This document shows, piece by piece, positions 40,587 through 49,705 of a stretch of 64,000 nucleotides of DNA (positions are counted from its first letter, which is position 1; the number at the start of each line of letters is the position of its first letter). Origin of the DNA: CALJFL01 sp039964455 (GTDB lineage Bacteria; Pseudomonadota; Gammaproteobacteria; Pseudomonadales; Halieaceae); assembly GCA_039964455.1 (NCBI GenBank), contig JBDVXK010000012.1:372001-436000 (forward strand), given 5' to 3'. A model generated the notes under the pieces. The model did no database searches. It was not told the DNA's origin and was given only the letters and a program-made list of their open reading frames with translations. The position numbers and the translations under genes are program-made.

Positions 40587-41939
40587 CTAACTGATACCCA
40601 TCACAAAAATCACCAGCAGTGCCGGCGGCACCACAAAACGTATCAGGAAATACCACAGCTGATAAGTGAAGCCGCTCAAGGAGGTCAACTCATCGCGGCT
40701 GGCCTCCCTATTCATAAACCAGCCGGCAAAGATTGCAATCAGCAGCCCGCCTACCGGTAGCAAAATCTGGTTGGAGAAGTAATCAAAGCTGTCATTGATA
40801 TTGAGTGTACCCACCTTGAAGTCGCTCAACACATTGTATGAAAGCGCGCTGACAACGCTGAAACAGGCGATGGAACCCACTACCAGCAGTGCACTTTTGT
40901 GGCGAGGTATACCAAAACGTTCCTCTACCCAGGCATTCACAGACTCAATCAGACCCACCATGGAGGTGATCCCTGCTACCGATAGCATCAGGAAGAACAG
41001 GATGCTGAACACGTAGCCACCGGGCATCTGGGCAAAGGCCACAGGCAATGTCTGGAATATCAACCCGGCCCCCGCGGCAGGGTCCAGACCATAATTAAAT
41101 ACCGCCGGGAATATCACCAATCCAGCAAGCAGGGCGACGCATGTATCGGCGATCACAATGATCAACACGGACTGACTGATGGAAATCGATTTTGGCAGGT
41201 AAGAGCCGTAGGTCATCATGCCCCCCATCGCCACACCGATTGAGAAAAATGCCTGTCCTATCGCGGCCAGCACTGTGGCCGGTCCGATCTTGCTGAAATC
41301 AGGCGTGAACAGCCAGAGTATGGCCTCGGAAAAACCCCCGGCAAAATAATTGTAAATCGCCAGACCCAGCAGCAGCAGAAACATCAGCGGCATCATCACA
41401 CTGACGGCCCGTTCTATTCCGTTTTTGACGCCCGAATAAATGATAAACCCGGTAATCGCCAGTCCGACCAGTGTCCAGAACAGCATGCCGGAGTTACTGG
41501 CCAGTACTGCTGAAAAGTCCGCACTGGCAGACACGGCATCAACCCCCACAAAACCCGTGGTGATGGCCTTGAACAAATACCACAGTACCCAGCCGACAAC
41601 GACTGAATAGACTATCTCGATGGTGTAGGCAGCAAGCAGGCCCATGCCGCCAACCCAGCGCCACTGACGACTGCGTCCACTCTCACGGGCAACTTCCGTC
41701 ATCGCTTTAGGTGGGCTGGCCTGTCCGCGGCGGCCGATCATCAACTCGGCAATAAGTATGGGAACACCAATGCCGAAGGCACAGGCGAGGTAGATGATGA
41801 CAAAGGCGGCACCGCCATTCTCACCGGTCACATAGGGGAAACGCCAGATATTGCCAAGTCCCACCGCAAAACCCACAGAGGCCATGAGGAAGGCAAAACG
41901 CGAGGACCAGTTGGCTTGCGCGCCGCCGGCTGCTGACAT
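40587..41939 (-). CDS. Sodium-dependent transporter, NSS/SNF family
   Basis: 450 residues with about twelve transmembrane helices. The helix-1 signature SRFAFLMASVGFAVGLGNIWRFPYVTGENGG is the sodium and substrate-binding segment of the LeuT fold; the early helix-2 region IGVPILIAELMIGRRG is also typical. The family (such as LeuT and TnaT) takes up amino acids or related solutes with sodium. Substrate is not predictable. It is monocistronic, with 86 bases to the next gene upstream on the minus strand, an M24 peptidase, and the pairing may reflect amino-acid salvage. Confidence 0.9.
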   Translation of the reverse strand: MSAAGGAQANWSSRFAFLMASVGFAVGLGNIWRFPYVTGENGGAAFVIIYLACAFGIGVPILIAELMIGRRGQASPPKAMTEVARESGRSRQWRWVGGMGLLAAYTIEIVYSVVVGWVLWYLFKAITTGFVGVDAVSASADFSAVLASNSGMLFWTLVGLAITGFIIYSGVKNGIERAVSVMMPLMFLLLLGLAIYNYFAGGFSEAILWLFTPDFSKIGPATVLAAIGQAFFSIGVAMGGMMTYGSYLPKSISISQSVLIIVIADTCVALLAGLVIFPAVFNYGLDPAAGAGLIFQTLPVAFAQMPGGYVFSILFFLMLSVAGITSMVGLIESVNAWVEERFGIPRHKSALLVVGSIACFSVVSALSYNVLSDFKVGTLNINDSFDYFSNQILLPVGGLLIAIFAGWFMNREASRDELTSLSGFTYQLWYFLIRFVVPPALLVIFVMGIS

Positions 41940-42026
41940 GATACTTCTCCGATTATTATGCTTATGGCTGCAGTCTACACAAAACCCCTGCTAGCTTCAG
42001 CCGATGGGGGCAGCCCTTACCGGTTG

Positions 42027-43805
42027 CTACACCGGCTGCGTGACCTGCACCAACCACTCCAGATCATCACCTTCCAACTCTGGTGACAGTGTGTCTCTCA
42101 CACGATCATGATAGGCATTTAGCCATTGCCGCTCCGCCGCTGACAGTAACTCGGGTAATAACATCCGGTTATCAAAGGGAACCAGGGTCAGCACACTGAA
42201 TTGGAACACGGGCAGGTCACCACCCGCATCCGGCGCTTCAGTTACAACCAATAGATTCTCGCAGCGCATACCAAAGCCACCGTCACGGTAGTAACCGGGC
42301 TCATTACTCACGATCATACCCGGCACCAGTGCCGCCGAGTTCCAGGCTCGCGCGATGCGCTGGGGAGATTCGTGAACGCTGAGAAACGACCCGACACCGT
42401 GACCTGTACCGTGATCGTAGTCATAGCCTTCCTGCCACAGAAATTGGCGTGCCAGCACATCCAGGTGTGTACCTGTAGTGCCTGCAGGAAACCTGGCCTG
42501 ATCAAGCGCGATATGGCCCTTTAAAACAAGGGTATACAAACGGCGCACCTCATCACCGGGGTCACCTATGGCAACCGTACGGGTTATGTCGGTAGTGCCA
42601 TCGGTGTATTGACCGCCACTGTCTACAAGATATACACCGCCATCCTCAAGCCTGCCGGGCTGGTCGGAGTCCAGGTGGTTGTAGTGACACATCGCCGCAT
42701 TACTGCCGGCCGCGGAGATGGTGTCGAAGGAGCCGCCATGAAAATGCTCGCCCTGGCCGCGGAAATCGAACAACACATCAGCAAGGTGTGCCTCGTCATG
42801 AAGGTTTCCGGCGGCGACCTCCCTATCCAGCCAGGCCAGGAACCTGGCCTCGGCTACCGCGTCACGCACATGGGCACGGCGCGCCCCCTCTACTTCCACA
42901 CTGTTTTTAGCGGCCTTCGGCAAGACGACAGGGTCATCACCCGTCACCAGTATGGCCCCACCATCACTCAGGGCCTCTCTAGTCCAGGCATTCACACCCT
43001 GGGGGTCAATCAGCACTCGACGGCCGCTGAAGTTCGTTAAAACCGACTTCGTTTCCGTTTCGGATAGCACGGTGACAGCATCGCCCACGTGCTGGGCGAA
43101 ACCATCCGGTATCCTTTCAGGGTCGACCAAGAGTGTTAGACCGCCGTCCGCTGCTAACACCGCGCAACTTTGCAGCACCGGCATCATAGGGACATCAGTA
43201 CCGCGCACATTCAGCAACCAGCTGATTGAATCCGGCGCAAAAATCAGCGCCACATCGGCTCCGGCTGCCGCGACCATCGCACCAACCCGTTGCCGCTTGG
43301 CAATACTGGATTCACCGCTGTATTCCATACCCAGCAACAGCGCCGGCTCAACCCTTGCAGGCGGGCGATCACTCCAACAGCGATCTATCAGATTGTCTGT
43401 CGAGGCTTGCAGGCTCATCCCGGCAGCGGCCAGCGTTGAGTTTGCTGAATCAAACCAGCTTGGCGTGTGCAGGCGAGGATCGCAGCCTACACGCGCGCCC
43501 GGCGCCAGCGCGGCTGCCAACCATGCGAGGTGGGGCTCTTCTAAAAGGTGGTGGTATTCGAACAGCGTTGCGGGAACTTGTTGGCGCACCTGCACACGAT
43601 AGCGGCCATCCACAAAGATGGCAGCCGTTTCCCTGAGGATGATGGCCACACCCGCAGACCCGGTAAAGCCGGTTGCCCAGCGCAACCGCTCATTATGCGG
43701 GGGGAGATACTCGCCTAGATATTCATCGGCGCGAGGTATCACCAGTGCATCCAGGTCTGCCCTGGCCATTTCCTCGCGCAGTAGTTTCAGTCGATGCTCA
43801 ATCAT
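42027..43805 (-). CDS. Aminopeptidase P family metallopeptidase (M24B, APP1-like)
   Basis: 592 residues, three-domain APP1 length rather than the 440 of PepP. Two creatinase-like N-terminal domains (LDALVIPRADEYLGEYLPPHNERLRWATGFTGSAG at the start) precede the pita-bread peptidase. The dinuclear site ligands are in LVDSGGQYTDGTTDITRTV, HGTGHGVGSFLSVHE, SNEPGYY and MRCENLLVV. The family removes an N-terminal residue preceding proline, so the protein probably helps degrade proline-containing peptides. No signal peptide, so cytoplasmic. Confidence 0.92.
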   Translation of the reverse strand: MIEHRLKLLREEMARADLDALVIPRADEYLGEYLPPHNERLRWATGFTGSAGVAIILRETAAIFVDGRYRVQVRQQVPATLFEYHHLLEEPHLAWLAAALAPGARVGCDPRLHTPSWFDSANSTLAAAGMSLQASTDNLIDRCWSDRPPARVEPALLLGMEYSGESSIAKRQRVGAMVAAAGADVALIFAPDSISWLLNVRGTDVPMMPVLQSCAVLAADGGLTLLVDPERIPDGFAQHVGDAVTVLSETETKSVLTNFSGRRVLIDPQGVNAWTREALSDGGAILVTGDDPVVLPKAAKNSVEVEGARRAHVRDAVAEARFLAWLDREVAAGNLHDEAHLADVLFDFRGQGEHFHGGSFDTISAAGSNAAMCHYNHLDSDQPGRLEDGGVYLVDSGGQYTDGTTDITRTVAIGDPGDEVRRLYTLVLKGHIALDQARFPAGTTGTHLDVLARQFLWQEGYDYDHGTGHGVGSFLSVHESPQRIARAWNSAALVPGMIVSNEPGYYRDGGFGMRCENLLVVTEAPDAGGDLPVFQFSVLTLVPFDNRMLLPELLSAAERQWLNAYHDRVRDTLSPELEGDDLEWLVQVTQPV

Positions 43806-43841
43806 GATGCTGTAGTTGGTTGATAGTTGTTTGGCAGTTAA

Positions 43842-44021
43842 CTACTCTTCCAGCAGGTCGAAATCAGACTTGGAGATTCCACAATCCGGGCACTCCCATT
43901 CCTCGGGGAGATCCTCCCAACGTGTGCCGGGCGGAAACCCATCATCGGGCAAGCCTTCCGCCTCATCGTAGATAAATCCGCAGATAACGCACTCATACTT
44001 TCTTAACGGGGCATCGCTCAT
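43842..44021 (-). CDS. Rubredoxin
   Basis: 59 residues from an ATG at 44021 with AAGGAG upstream. The iron site is CVICG (Cys11, Cys14) and CPDCG (Cys44, Cys47), with YECVICGFIYDEAEG, PPGTRWEDLPEEW and the expected Trp and Tyr residues. Rubredoxin carries one electron on a tetra-Cys iron, for example to alkane hydroxylase or to oxygen-detoxifying enzymes. No partner reductase or monooxygenase is adjacent; the gene sits alone between the M24 peptidase and gspN. Confidence 0.95.
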   Translation of the reverse strand: MSDAPLRKYECVICGFIYDEAEGLPDDGFPPGTRWEDLPEEWECPDCGISKSDFDLLEE

Positions 44022-44114
44022 GACCGCTTTTTCTCCTTGTAGGGTAAACGCGAAATTATACGTGAATTGGCGCGAGCTGAAACAGGATTTGCAGACAGTT
44101 GCGCGGATAGAACC

Positions 44115-44861
44115 CTAAAGTTCACCCTCCAGTGCCAGTTGATAACCATCGCCAACCGGCCGGGCCAGCAATGAAAGCGCCCGCTGAAGGCTCGCAGGCA
44201 TCGGTTGTTGTTCGCTACCCACCTCAATCGCCAGCGAGTAGTTACGACCGCTGAGCCGGGCCCGTCCCTGTGCGGTAATCGGTCCAGCCAGGGTGAGTAT
44301 CTCTCCGACCAGTGGTGCATTGGGCTGCTGACTGAAATCGACGGCGTAAGTGCCCAGAGGCAACAAACCCTGTGGTGAGGCCCAGGAGGCGCGCTGCCAA
44401 ACCAGGCGTCCCTCACCGGCGGTTACAAGCCCCGACTGAACTTGCAGATCAGTTATTTGCGCACTGATATCACCATCCAGCTCAAGCGGTGCGAATTGCT
44501 TCACCAGGCTGGCGCTAAACTGCGCATCAGCATCCCTCAGTGTGATGTCCTGCGCTCCGTGAAGCACCAGATCACCGGACAGCCGCTGCTGACCCCATTG
44601 ACTGGCAAGCTGTAAACGGGGAGCGAATAACAGCAAAGACAGTGGACGCAGTTTCCAGTCGACGCTACCCAACTGTAAAAACCCGCCTGGAACGGCCAGT
44701 AGACAACGACTGGCTGTGCCTCGCCAAAGTGTCCCGGTAAAACCTGAAAGCACAATTTGATCGCCAGGCAAGACAAAGCCCAGCAGGCGAGCCGGCGCAG
44801 TCAATACCGCCACCACCACCGCGAGTAATATCAGCGCAAGAACACCAGTTTTCAGGGGCAT
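44115..44861 (-). CDS. gspN: Type II secretion system protein GspN
   Basis: 248 residues: one N-terminal anchor (ALILLAVVVAVLTAPARLLGFVLP) and a periplasmic domain of beta strands, with the family segment GFTGTLWRGTASRC near residue 40 and LQLGSVDWKLRP near 62. GspN is present in only some systems and its role in assembly is not settled. It is the last gene of the operon, 4 nt after gspM. Confidence 0.9.
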   Translation of the reverse strand: MPLKTGVLALILLAVVVAVLTAPARLLGFVLPGDQIVLSGFTGTLWRGTASRCLLAVPGGFLQLGSVDWKLRPLSLLLFAPRLQLASQWGQQRLSGDLVLHGAQDITLRDADAQFSASLVKQFAPLELDGDISAQITDLQVQSGLVTAGEGRLVWQRASWASPQGLLPLGTYAVDFSQQPNAPLVGEILTLAGPITAQGRARLSGRNYSLAIEVGSEQQPMPASLQRALSLLARPVGDGYQLALEGEL

Positions 44862-44865
44862 GGGC

Positions 44866-45339
44866 CTAACTTCCCTGACCGACTCTCACAGTCGCATTCA
44901 CTCGACCCGTGCTGCCTGCTTGCGCGACAGACGCCTCCAGTACCAACAAGCCCTCCCGGTATTCAAGCTCGTGAAGAAACGCCAACAGATCGTCAAATGC
45001 CGCGTCTTCCATCCTGACCTGTATTTCACCGCGGCTATTGGGCTGCAAGCGACTCACTGGTAACCCCAGGCGTGAAGTCGATTGATTTATAAGCGAGGTA
45101 AGATTACGGCGATTCTTGTTACCGGCACCACTATCGCGAAGGGTCATGATTTCAGACACCATGGCATCAACCCGCTGCAGGGACTCCGAAGTCGCTACAT
45201 TACGCCTGGCCATGTCATCGCGAAGTGTTGCCAGCGGCGACCACACCAGCATATAAGCCAGATAGATGACCAGCACGCCAGCAAGTAACAGCAAGCTGAT
45301 CTGGTCCCGCGCACTAAAGCGCTGCCACAGCGCCATCAT
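44866..45339 (-). CDS. gspM: Type II secretion system protein GspM
   Basis: 157 residues: short cytoplasmic start, one transmembrane helix (about 13-32), a coiled segment and a ferredoxin-like periplasmic domain with GLPVSRLQPNSRGEIQVRMEDAAFDDLLAFLHELE. GspM is part of the inner-membrane platform and binds GspL and GspE. It starts with ATGATG and overlaps gspL by four bases. Confidence 0.9.
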   Translation of the reverse strand: MMALWQRFSARDQISLLLLAGVLVIYLAYMLVWSPLATLRDDMARRNVATSESLQRVDAMVSEIMTLRDSGAGNKNRRNLTSLINQSTSRLGLPVSRLQPNSRGEIQVRMEDAAFDDLLAFLHELEYREGLLVLEASVAQAGSTGRVNATVRVGQGS

Positions 45340-46547
45340 GAGCGTTCTCCTATGCGCAAGCGTGCCCTGACACGGTCGCCCTGGGCACTGGAGTTTTCCA
45401 TAACGGCTTCCAAGCCAGCCTTGTTGATCCCGGCGCGAATCTGTTCCACGGCCTCGTAGTCGCTAGCCAGAATGTTCATGCGCATCTCGCCACTTTTATC
45501 GCTGTAATTGATACTGGCAATGGCCGTTCCGGGGCGCGCTGAGATAACACTACCCACTCGCTCCAACAAACTGACAAAGCCACTGCTCTGGCCCGAGCCT
45601 CTGAGGGCATCAAGTTGTCGTCGCAGCTGCTTTTCTGCATCCACCACCGCCCCCCTGGGGTAAGCCTCGCGATAGCTGCTTTGTACGGCGGTTCTCAGGG
45701 CAAGGTTTTCCTGCTTCAGCTGCCAGTAGTCTGCGCCGGTCGCCAGCAACTGCAGCAGGAAGGCGACGGCAAAAACCGCGGCGACCATGCGCCACTGTTG
45801 CCACCACCGGCGCAGCGGTAAACGAGAAGAGAACTCGCCTTGTCGCAGGTTGGGCACCCCCGACTCAAGCGAAGACAGCAACAGTGCCGTGCAAAAATTC
45901 CCTTTGCGCCACTGCACCGCACTTTGCAAATGCTCGGGCAGCAAGTCGATGTCATCCTGCTGGTTTTCTCCGTACACAATCAGCGCAGTTGGTACCCCCG
46001 ACCCGGCCTCTGCAGAGGCCAGCATCACGGGCAGCAGTTCTCTCTCGGCTGCCAGTCCCTCACATGCTCCGGTACGCATAAGCACCCTGTCGCCTTCCAG
46101 CAGCAGCGTCCATTCGCCTTGCTGCCAAGGTAATAACAAGGGCTCTGGTAGCCACTGGCCAATACCTTCCAGGCCGGCCAGCTGTTCTTGCCACTGCGCC
46201 ATTTTATCCAGGGAACACAGCGCTACCGAGTAACTCAATGGCGCCAGTGGTGCTGTCGCGAAATGCAGACCATCGACATCCTCTGCGAGTTGTTCCTCGA
46301 GCATGTAGGGCAGGGATTTATCCAGATGTTTTTTTTCTTCAGGCGATATTTGCAGCTCTTGCAAACGAACGTCTTCTCCGGGTGCCGCAAAAACCGCGTT
46401 AGTGCGACGCTGGGCAACAGCCTCTCGCAGTTGCGCAAGGCTATCGTCATCATCAAGCCATTTCGCTTGCTCATCGCTACCAGCGGTAAACGCTGCCAGC
46501 CGACCGTCCAGAATGCGCAAAACGGTAATATTTTCGCTACCTGCCAT
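45336..46547 (-). CDS. gspL: Type II secretion system protein GspL
   Basis: 403 residues. A cytoplasmic actin-like N-terminal part (1-240) with VLRILDGRLAAF and ISPEEKKHLDKSLPYMLEEQLAEDVDGLHFA, a transmembrane helix near 255-275, then a periplasmic ferredoxin-like domain with a coiled-coil neck. GspL links the GspE ATPase to the membrane and to GspM. It lies 43 nt after gspK and overlaps gspM. Confidence 0.92.
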   Translation of the reverse strand: MAGSENITVLRILDGRLAAFTAGSDEQAKWLDDDDSLAQLREAVAQRRTNAVFAAPGEDVRLQELQISPEEKKHLDKSLPYMLEEQLAEDVDGLHFATAPLAPLSYSVALCSLDKMAQWQEQLAGLEGIGQWLPEPLLLPWQQGEWTLLLEGDRVLMRTGACEGLAAERELLPVMLASAEAGSGVPTALIVYGENQQDDIDLLPEHLQSAVQWRKGNFCTALLLSSLESGVPNLRQGEFSSRLPLRRWWQQWRMVAAVFAVAFLLQLLATGADYWQLKQENLALRTAVQSSYREAYPRGAVVDAEKQLRRQLDALRGSGQSSGFVSLLERVGSVISARPGTAIASINYSDKSGEMRMNILASDYEAVEQIRAGINKAGLEAVMENSSAQGDRVRARLRIGERS

Positions 46548-46590
46548 AAGCCCTGTCAGGCCCCCTTAAAATTCTTTGATGCACGGGCTG

Positions 46591-47631
46591 TCACAAACTG
46601 CCGCTGGCGCGCACCAGGCTTTCCACCCGACGCTGTTGTCGTTGCAGTACACTGTACAATTGCAGCTCACGGTCAGCAATCTCAACCCGCGCACTCAACA
46701 AAAAATAGCCCGAAGACTCTCCCAGCAGTTCAGCCATCTTATCCATCGGCTTGTCAGTGAATGCCGGATGCGCCAGAAATTCTGCCTTATCCAAAAAACC
46801 GGACTCCTCACGCTGCTCAACAAGTGCCTGAGCGTCAGCCTCGGACAGCGGCTCGAGTAAATCATCGGCATTAATCGACCTGAGAAGCTGGGCAGGCGCT
46901 GTATGAATATTGAGCGGCTGGGCCGCCTGCGGCCAGACTGTCACCATAGGCGCAATTACGGCATAGATCTCCGGGGTGACATTGGCAATGGCGCGCAGCT
47001 CACTGACACTACTCATAGGCCGATTGGCCGCACGATACGGCGGCGTTTGTGAAAAGTAAAAATCGTCCTCGGCTCCATCCGGCGAGGTATTACTGTCGGC
47101 ATCGATCCAGTCACCAACAGATCGGGTAATCGCGATAGCCTCCTGCTGACTGACTATCGGCTCCTCCAGTGTCTGTAGCAAACGAATGAACTGCGCCTGA
47201 GCAGGGGTGAAGCGCTCACTGCCCTGCGCCTGACCATCATCCTGGCGGCCACCGGCCCCGGCAAGGCTATTAAGGTTGAATCGCCCCTGCAAATCCTCCA
47301 GCCCGCCCATAAGCCAACCGCCTTCATCCAGAGCATAGGGTGTTGGCGGCTGCGCCCAAATCTCCTCAAGGTCATCACGAGGAACGTCACGCTGCTTATC
47401 GGTATCGTAGTCCAGTACCAGCGCCAGTGTGGCCAGCTCCTCTGCACCGCGCAAATAGGCGTAGCCCTGCTCGGCTTGCAGATTATTGGCGCCACGTTGG
47501 TAAAACAGGATGAACTCCCGCTGCATCGCCACAATCAGCGCGGCACAAATTGCGAAAACCAGCATCGCCACGACCAAAGCCGCGCCAGACTGTGAGCCCG
47601 GTGCATAATAATTAAAGCGGCGGCAACGCAT
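46591..47631 (-). CDS. gspK: Type II secretion system minor pseudopilin GspK
   Basis: 346 residues with a short positive leader and an N-terminal hydrophobic helix (SGAALVVAMLVFAICAALIVAM). As usual for GspK the residue at position 5 after cleavage is not Glu. The large alpha domain follows, with GRFNLNSLAG near 113 and VGDWIDADSNTSPDGAEDDFY near 168, both characteristic. GspK caps the pseudopilus tip with GspI and GspJ. Its start overlaps the 3' end of gspJ by 20 bases. Confidence 0.93.
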   Translation of the reverse strand: MRCRRFNYYAPGSQSGAALVVAMLVFAICAALIVAMQREFILFYQRGANNLQAEQGYAYLRGAEELATLALVLDYDTDKQRDVPRDDLEEIWAQPPTPYALDEGGWLMGGLEDLQGRFNLNSLAGAGGRQDDGQAQGSERFTPAQAQFIRLLQTLEEPIVSQQEAIAITRSVGDWIDADSNTSPDGAEDDFYFSQTPPYRAANRPMSSVSELRAIANVTPEIYAVIAPMVTVWPQAAQPLNIHTAPAQLLRSINADDLLEPLSEADAQALVEQREESGFLDKAEFLAHPAFTDKPMDKMAELLGESSGYFLLSARVEIADRELQLYSVLQRQQRRVESLVRASGSL

Positions 47632-48277
47632 AAAGACGCCTCAATTCACCCCAATCGGTAAGCTCCAGGTTCAACTCGATGACTACAGGGGGCGCCAAAC
47701 CGGCACCGGGTTGGCTGGTATCAACAATCCAGTTTTCCGGCCAGTTACGGGTATCGATGTCACTGTTGCGGCCCGGTCGCAGCTCGGCGAGCGAGCCTAG
47801 AAAGCGCAGCTCCAGCAACTCAACATCCTCCAGCAACTTTACCCTGGCGGGCTCTGTATCACCGGCACGATCCAGCACGGGATAAGATTCTCGCCACAGC
47901 GTGTCCTCCTCCACCAGGTAATTTACGCGCTGCAAATTACTGCGCAGCTGTGCATTGGGATTGTGCCAACCGGAGCGGGTAAAGCTGAGTTGCACTCTCG
48001 CGGCCTGCCCGCCGATCAGGGCTGGCTCCTGCTCACCGAATTCGTCACGCACCGGTCTGACCACAAACTGGCGCAAATCCCGCGAAAGAATCGCCAGCGC
48101 CCGATTAACCTCATAGGTGCGCCCCGCGCTTTCCCGGGTACTCTCGGCGCCAGCAATAACGGTGGACAGGCTGGTATACGCCACCGTCGCGACAAAGGCC
48201 GTGATGGCCAGTGCCACCAGAACTTCGACCAGGGTGAAACCCGACTGCCGGCTAACCACCCCCATCACCCTGCTCAT
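47612..48277 (-). CDS. gspJ: Type II secretion system minor pseudopilin GspJ
   Basis: 221 residues with the prepilin leader ending in SGFTLVEVLVALAITAFVATVAY: cleavage after Gly, then Phe and the Glu5. It forms the tip complex with GspI and GspK. Its start overlaps the gspI end by 26 bases; a later ATG (48265) would reduce the overlap and is also possible. The late PPVVIELNLEL segment is common in GspJ. Confidence 0.92.
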   Translation of the reverse strand: MSRVMGVVSRQSGFTLVEVLVALAITAFVATVAYTSLSTVIAGAESTRESAGRTYEVNRALAILSRDLRQFVVRPVRDEFGEQEPALIGGQAARVQLSFTRSGWHNPNAQLRSNLQRVNYLVEEDTLWRESYPVLDRAGDTEPARVKLLEDVELLELRFLGSLAELRPGRNSDIDTRNWPENWIVDTSQPGAGLAPPVVIELNLELTDWGELRRLYALPPL

Positions 48278-48689
48278 CGGGCCTCAAGTCAGCCGAGAGG
48301 TACGCCACCAGAGTGTGCAAGGTCTTGTCCGGCTGCTCTTCCTGCAAGCCCACACTGATTGCCAAACGATAAAACTCCGGAACCTCGGTAGCTGTACTGT
48401 TTACCCACCAATACCATTGCCGGTCAGCCATTTCCGTCTGGCCGCTTTCATTTCCATTAAGCAGGTTGCCACTGGCCTTGGCCAGAATACGTATCTCTGT
48501 CAGTTTGTTGACAGCGACCAGCTGAGCCTGGGATTTATCACGTAGGTACGCGGTGCCATCTACTTGCTGAAACAAGGTGAACATAAGTGCCGGCAGGGCA
48601 ATCGCGACTATCGCCAGCGCGACCATAACCTCGACCAGGGTAAAACCCTGGCCCTTATCGCGGAGTAGATCAGAACTCTTCATCATCAT
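48252..48689 (-). CDS. gspI: Type II secretion system minor pseudopilin GspI
   Basis: 145 residues from the first of three consecutive in-frame ATGs (48689, 48686, 48683), overlapping the gspH end by 20 bases. Leader and helix GQGFTLVEVMVALAIVAIALPALM have the Gly/Phe cleavage site and Glu5. The WYWWVNSTATEVPEFYRLAISV segment is typical of GspI. It initiates pseudopilus assembly with GspJ and GspK. Confidence 0.92.
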   Translation of the reverse strand: MMMKSSDLLRDKGQGFTLVEVMVALAIVAIALPALMFTLFQQVDGTAYLRDKSQAQLVAVNKLTEIRILAKASGNLLNGNESGQTEMADRQWYWWVNSTATEVPEFYRLAISVGLQEEQPDKTLHTLVAYLSADLRPDEQGDGGG

Positions 48690-49236
48690 CCGCCAGGCCT
48701 CGACGCAGCGTGGTAAAGCGACCCAGCATATCCCACTCCAGACGCCACAAGAGCTCGCCCTCCTCCCTGTCACGCCACTGCAGCGCGCCAGGCGTGGTTT
48801 CGCCACTGGCGTAAAATATCACCTGTGGCGTCGCATCGACGGCCTCTTCCGAGGATTCAAAATCAGGGACCGGAACGTTATCCAACTCAAGTTCCAGTTC
48901 CACCTCAGCGGGTAGCTCAGTATCCTGAAACACATCGCGAGCCAACTCGGGCAAACGCCAGCCCTCCGGCTTACGCTGCCGCCAGCTGTAAATAATGCCC
49001 TGCCCATCACTACTATCGCTGCGTTGCAGTAGCAGGCCGAAGTCATCACCGGACAATTCGGCTTCGTCCATCGCATAGCGAGCGACATCAGCAAGGTTAC
49101 GTACATCCGATTCGAGGCGCAGGTCCTGCCCTCCGGAGTTCACCGCAAGGCTGACCATAGAGGTGATGATGACGACGACAAACATGACCACCAACAGCTC
49201 CAGTAAACTGAAACCACGCTGGCATGGCACGGTCAC
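48670..49236 (-). CDS. gspH: Type II secretion system minor pseudopilin GspH
   Basis: 188 residues from a GTG at 49236. The short leader MTVPCQRG precedes FSLLELLVVMFVVVIITSMV, with Gly/Phe cleavage and Glu5. The domain after the helix (LRLESDVRNLADVARYAMDEAELSGDDFGLLLQ) matches GspH. Its C-terminus is Asp/Glu-rich and overlaps gspI. Confidence 0.91.
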   Translation of the reverse strand: MTVPCQRGFSLLELLVVMFVVVIITSMVSLAVNSGGQDLRLESDVRNLADVARYAMDEAELSGDDFGLLLQRSDSSDGQGIIYSWRQRKPEGWRLPELARDVFQDTELPAEVELELELDNVPVPDFESSEEAVDATPQVIFYASGETTPGALQWRDREEGELLWRLEWDMLGRFTTLRRGLADDDEEF

Positions 49237-49242
49237 CCCAAT

Positions 49243-49701
49243 TTATTCCTCGGTTTTCCAGTTACCGACATCGGTATTCTGGCCTTCGCCGCCGGAAAGG
49301 CCATCGGCCCCCAGGGAATAGATATCGATATCAGCGTTTTCACCTGGGCTAAGATACAGGTAGGGGCGACCCCAGGGATCGATAGGAAGCTCCGACAGAT
49401 AACCCCCCTCTTTGAAATTCCGTGGTTCAGGGTCGAGAGTGCTTTCTTCGACCAGAGCCTCCAGACCCTGCTCTGTGGTGGGATACACGTAATTATCCAG
49501 ACGATAGATCTTCAGTGCCGTTTCTATGGCTTTGAAATCGGCAAACACTTTTTGTACCCGCGCCTCATCAGCCCGGTTAAGCACAGTGGGAGCCACCACA
49601 CTGATGAGCAGCCCCATAATTACCAGCACTACCAGAATCTCTACCAGTGAAAAGCCGGTCTGAGTCGCGGTTCGCCGTTGTGTCATTTTCATCACAGTCA
49701 T
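49243..49701 (-). CDS. gspG: Type II secretion system major pseudopilin GspG
   Basis: 152 residues with the helix GFSLVEILVVLVIMGLLISVVAPTVL after a leader of about 15 residues (three possible Met starts at the N-terminus). The GspG core is clear: VFADFKAIETALKIYRLDNYVYPTTEQGLEALV, then DPWGRPYLYLSPGE and the calcium-site DIYSLGADG. It is the main subunit of the pseudopilus. Confidence 0.95.
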   Translation of the reverse strand: MTVMKMTQRRTATQTGFSLVEILVVLVIMGLLISVVAPTVLNRADEARVQKVFADFKAIETALKIYRLDNYVYPTTEQGLEALVEESTLDPEPRNFKEGGYLSELPIDPWGRPYLYLSPGENADIDIYSLGADGLSGGEGQNTDVGNWKTEE

Positions 49702-49705
49702 CGCG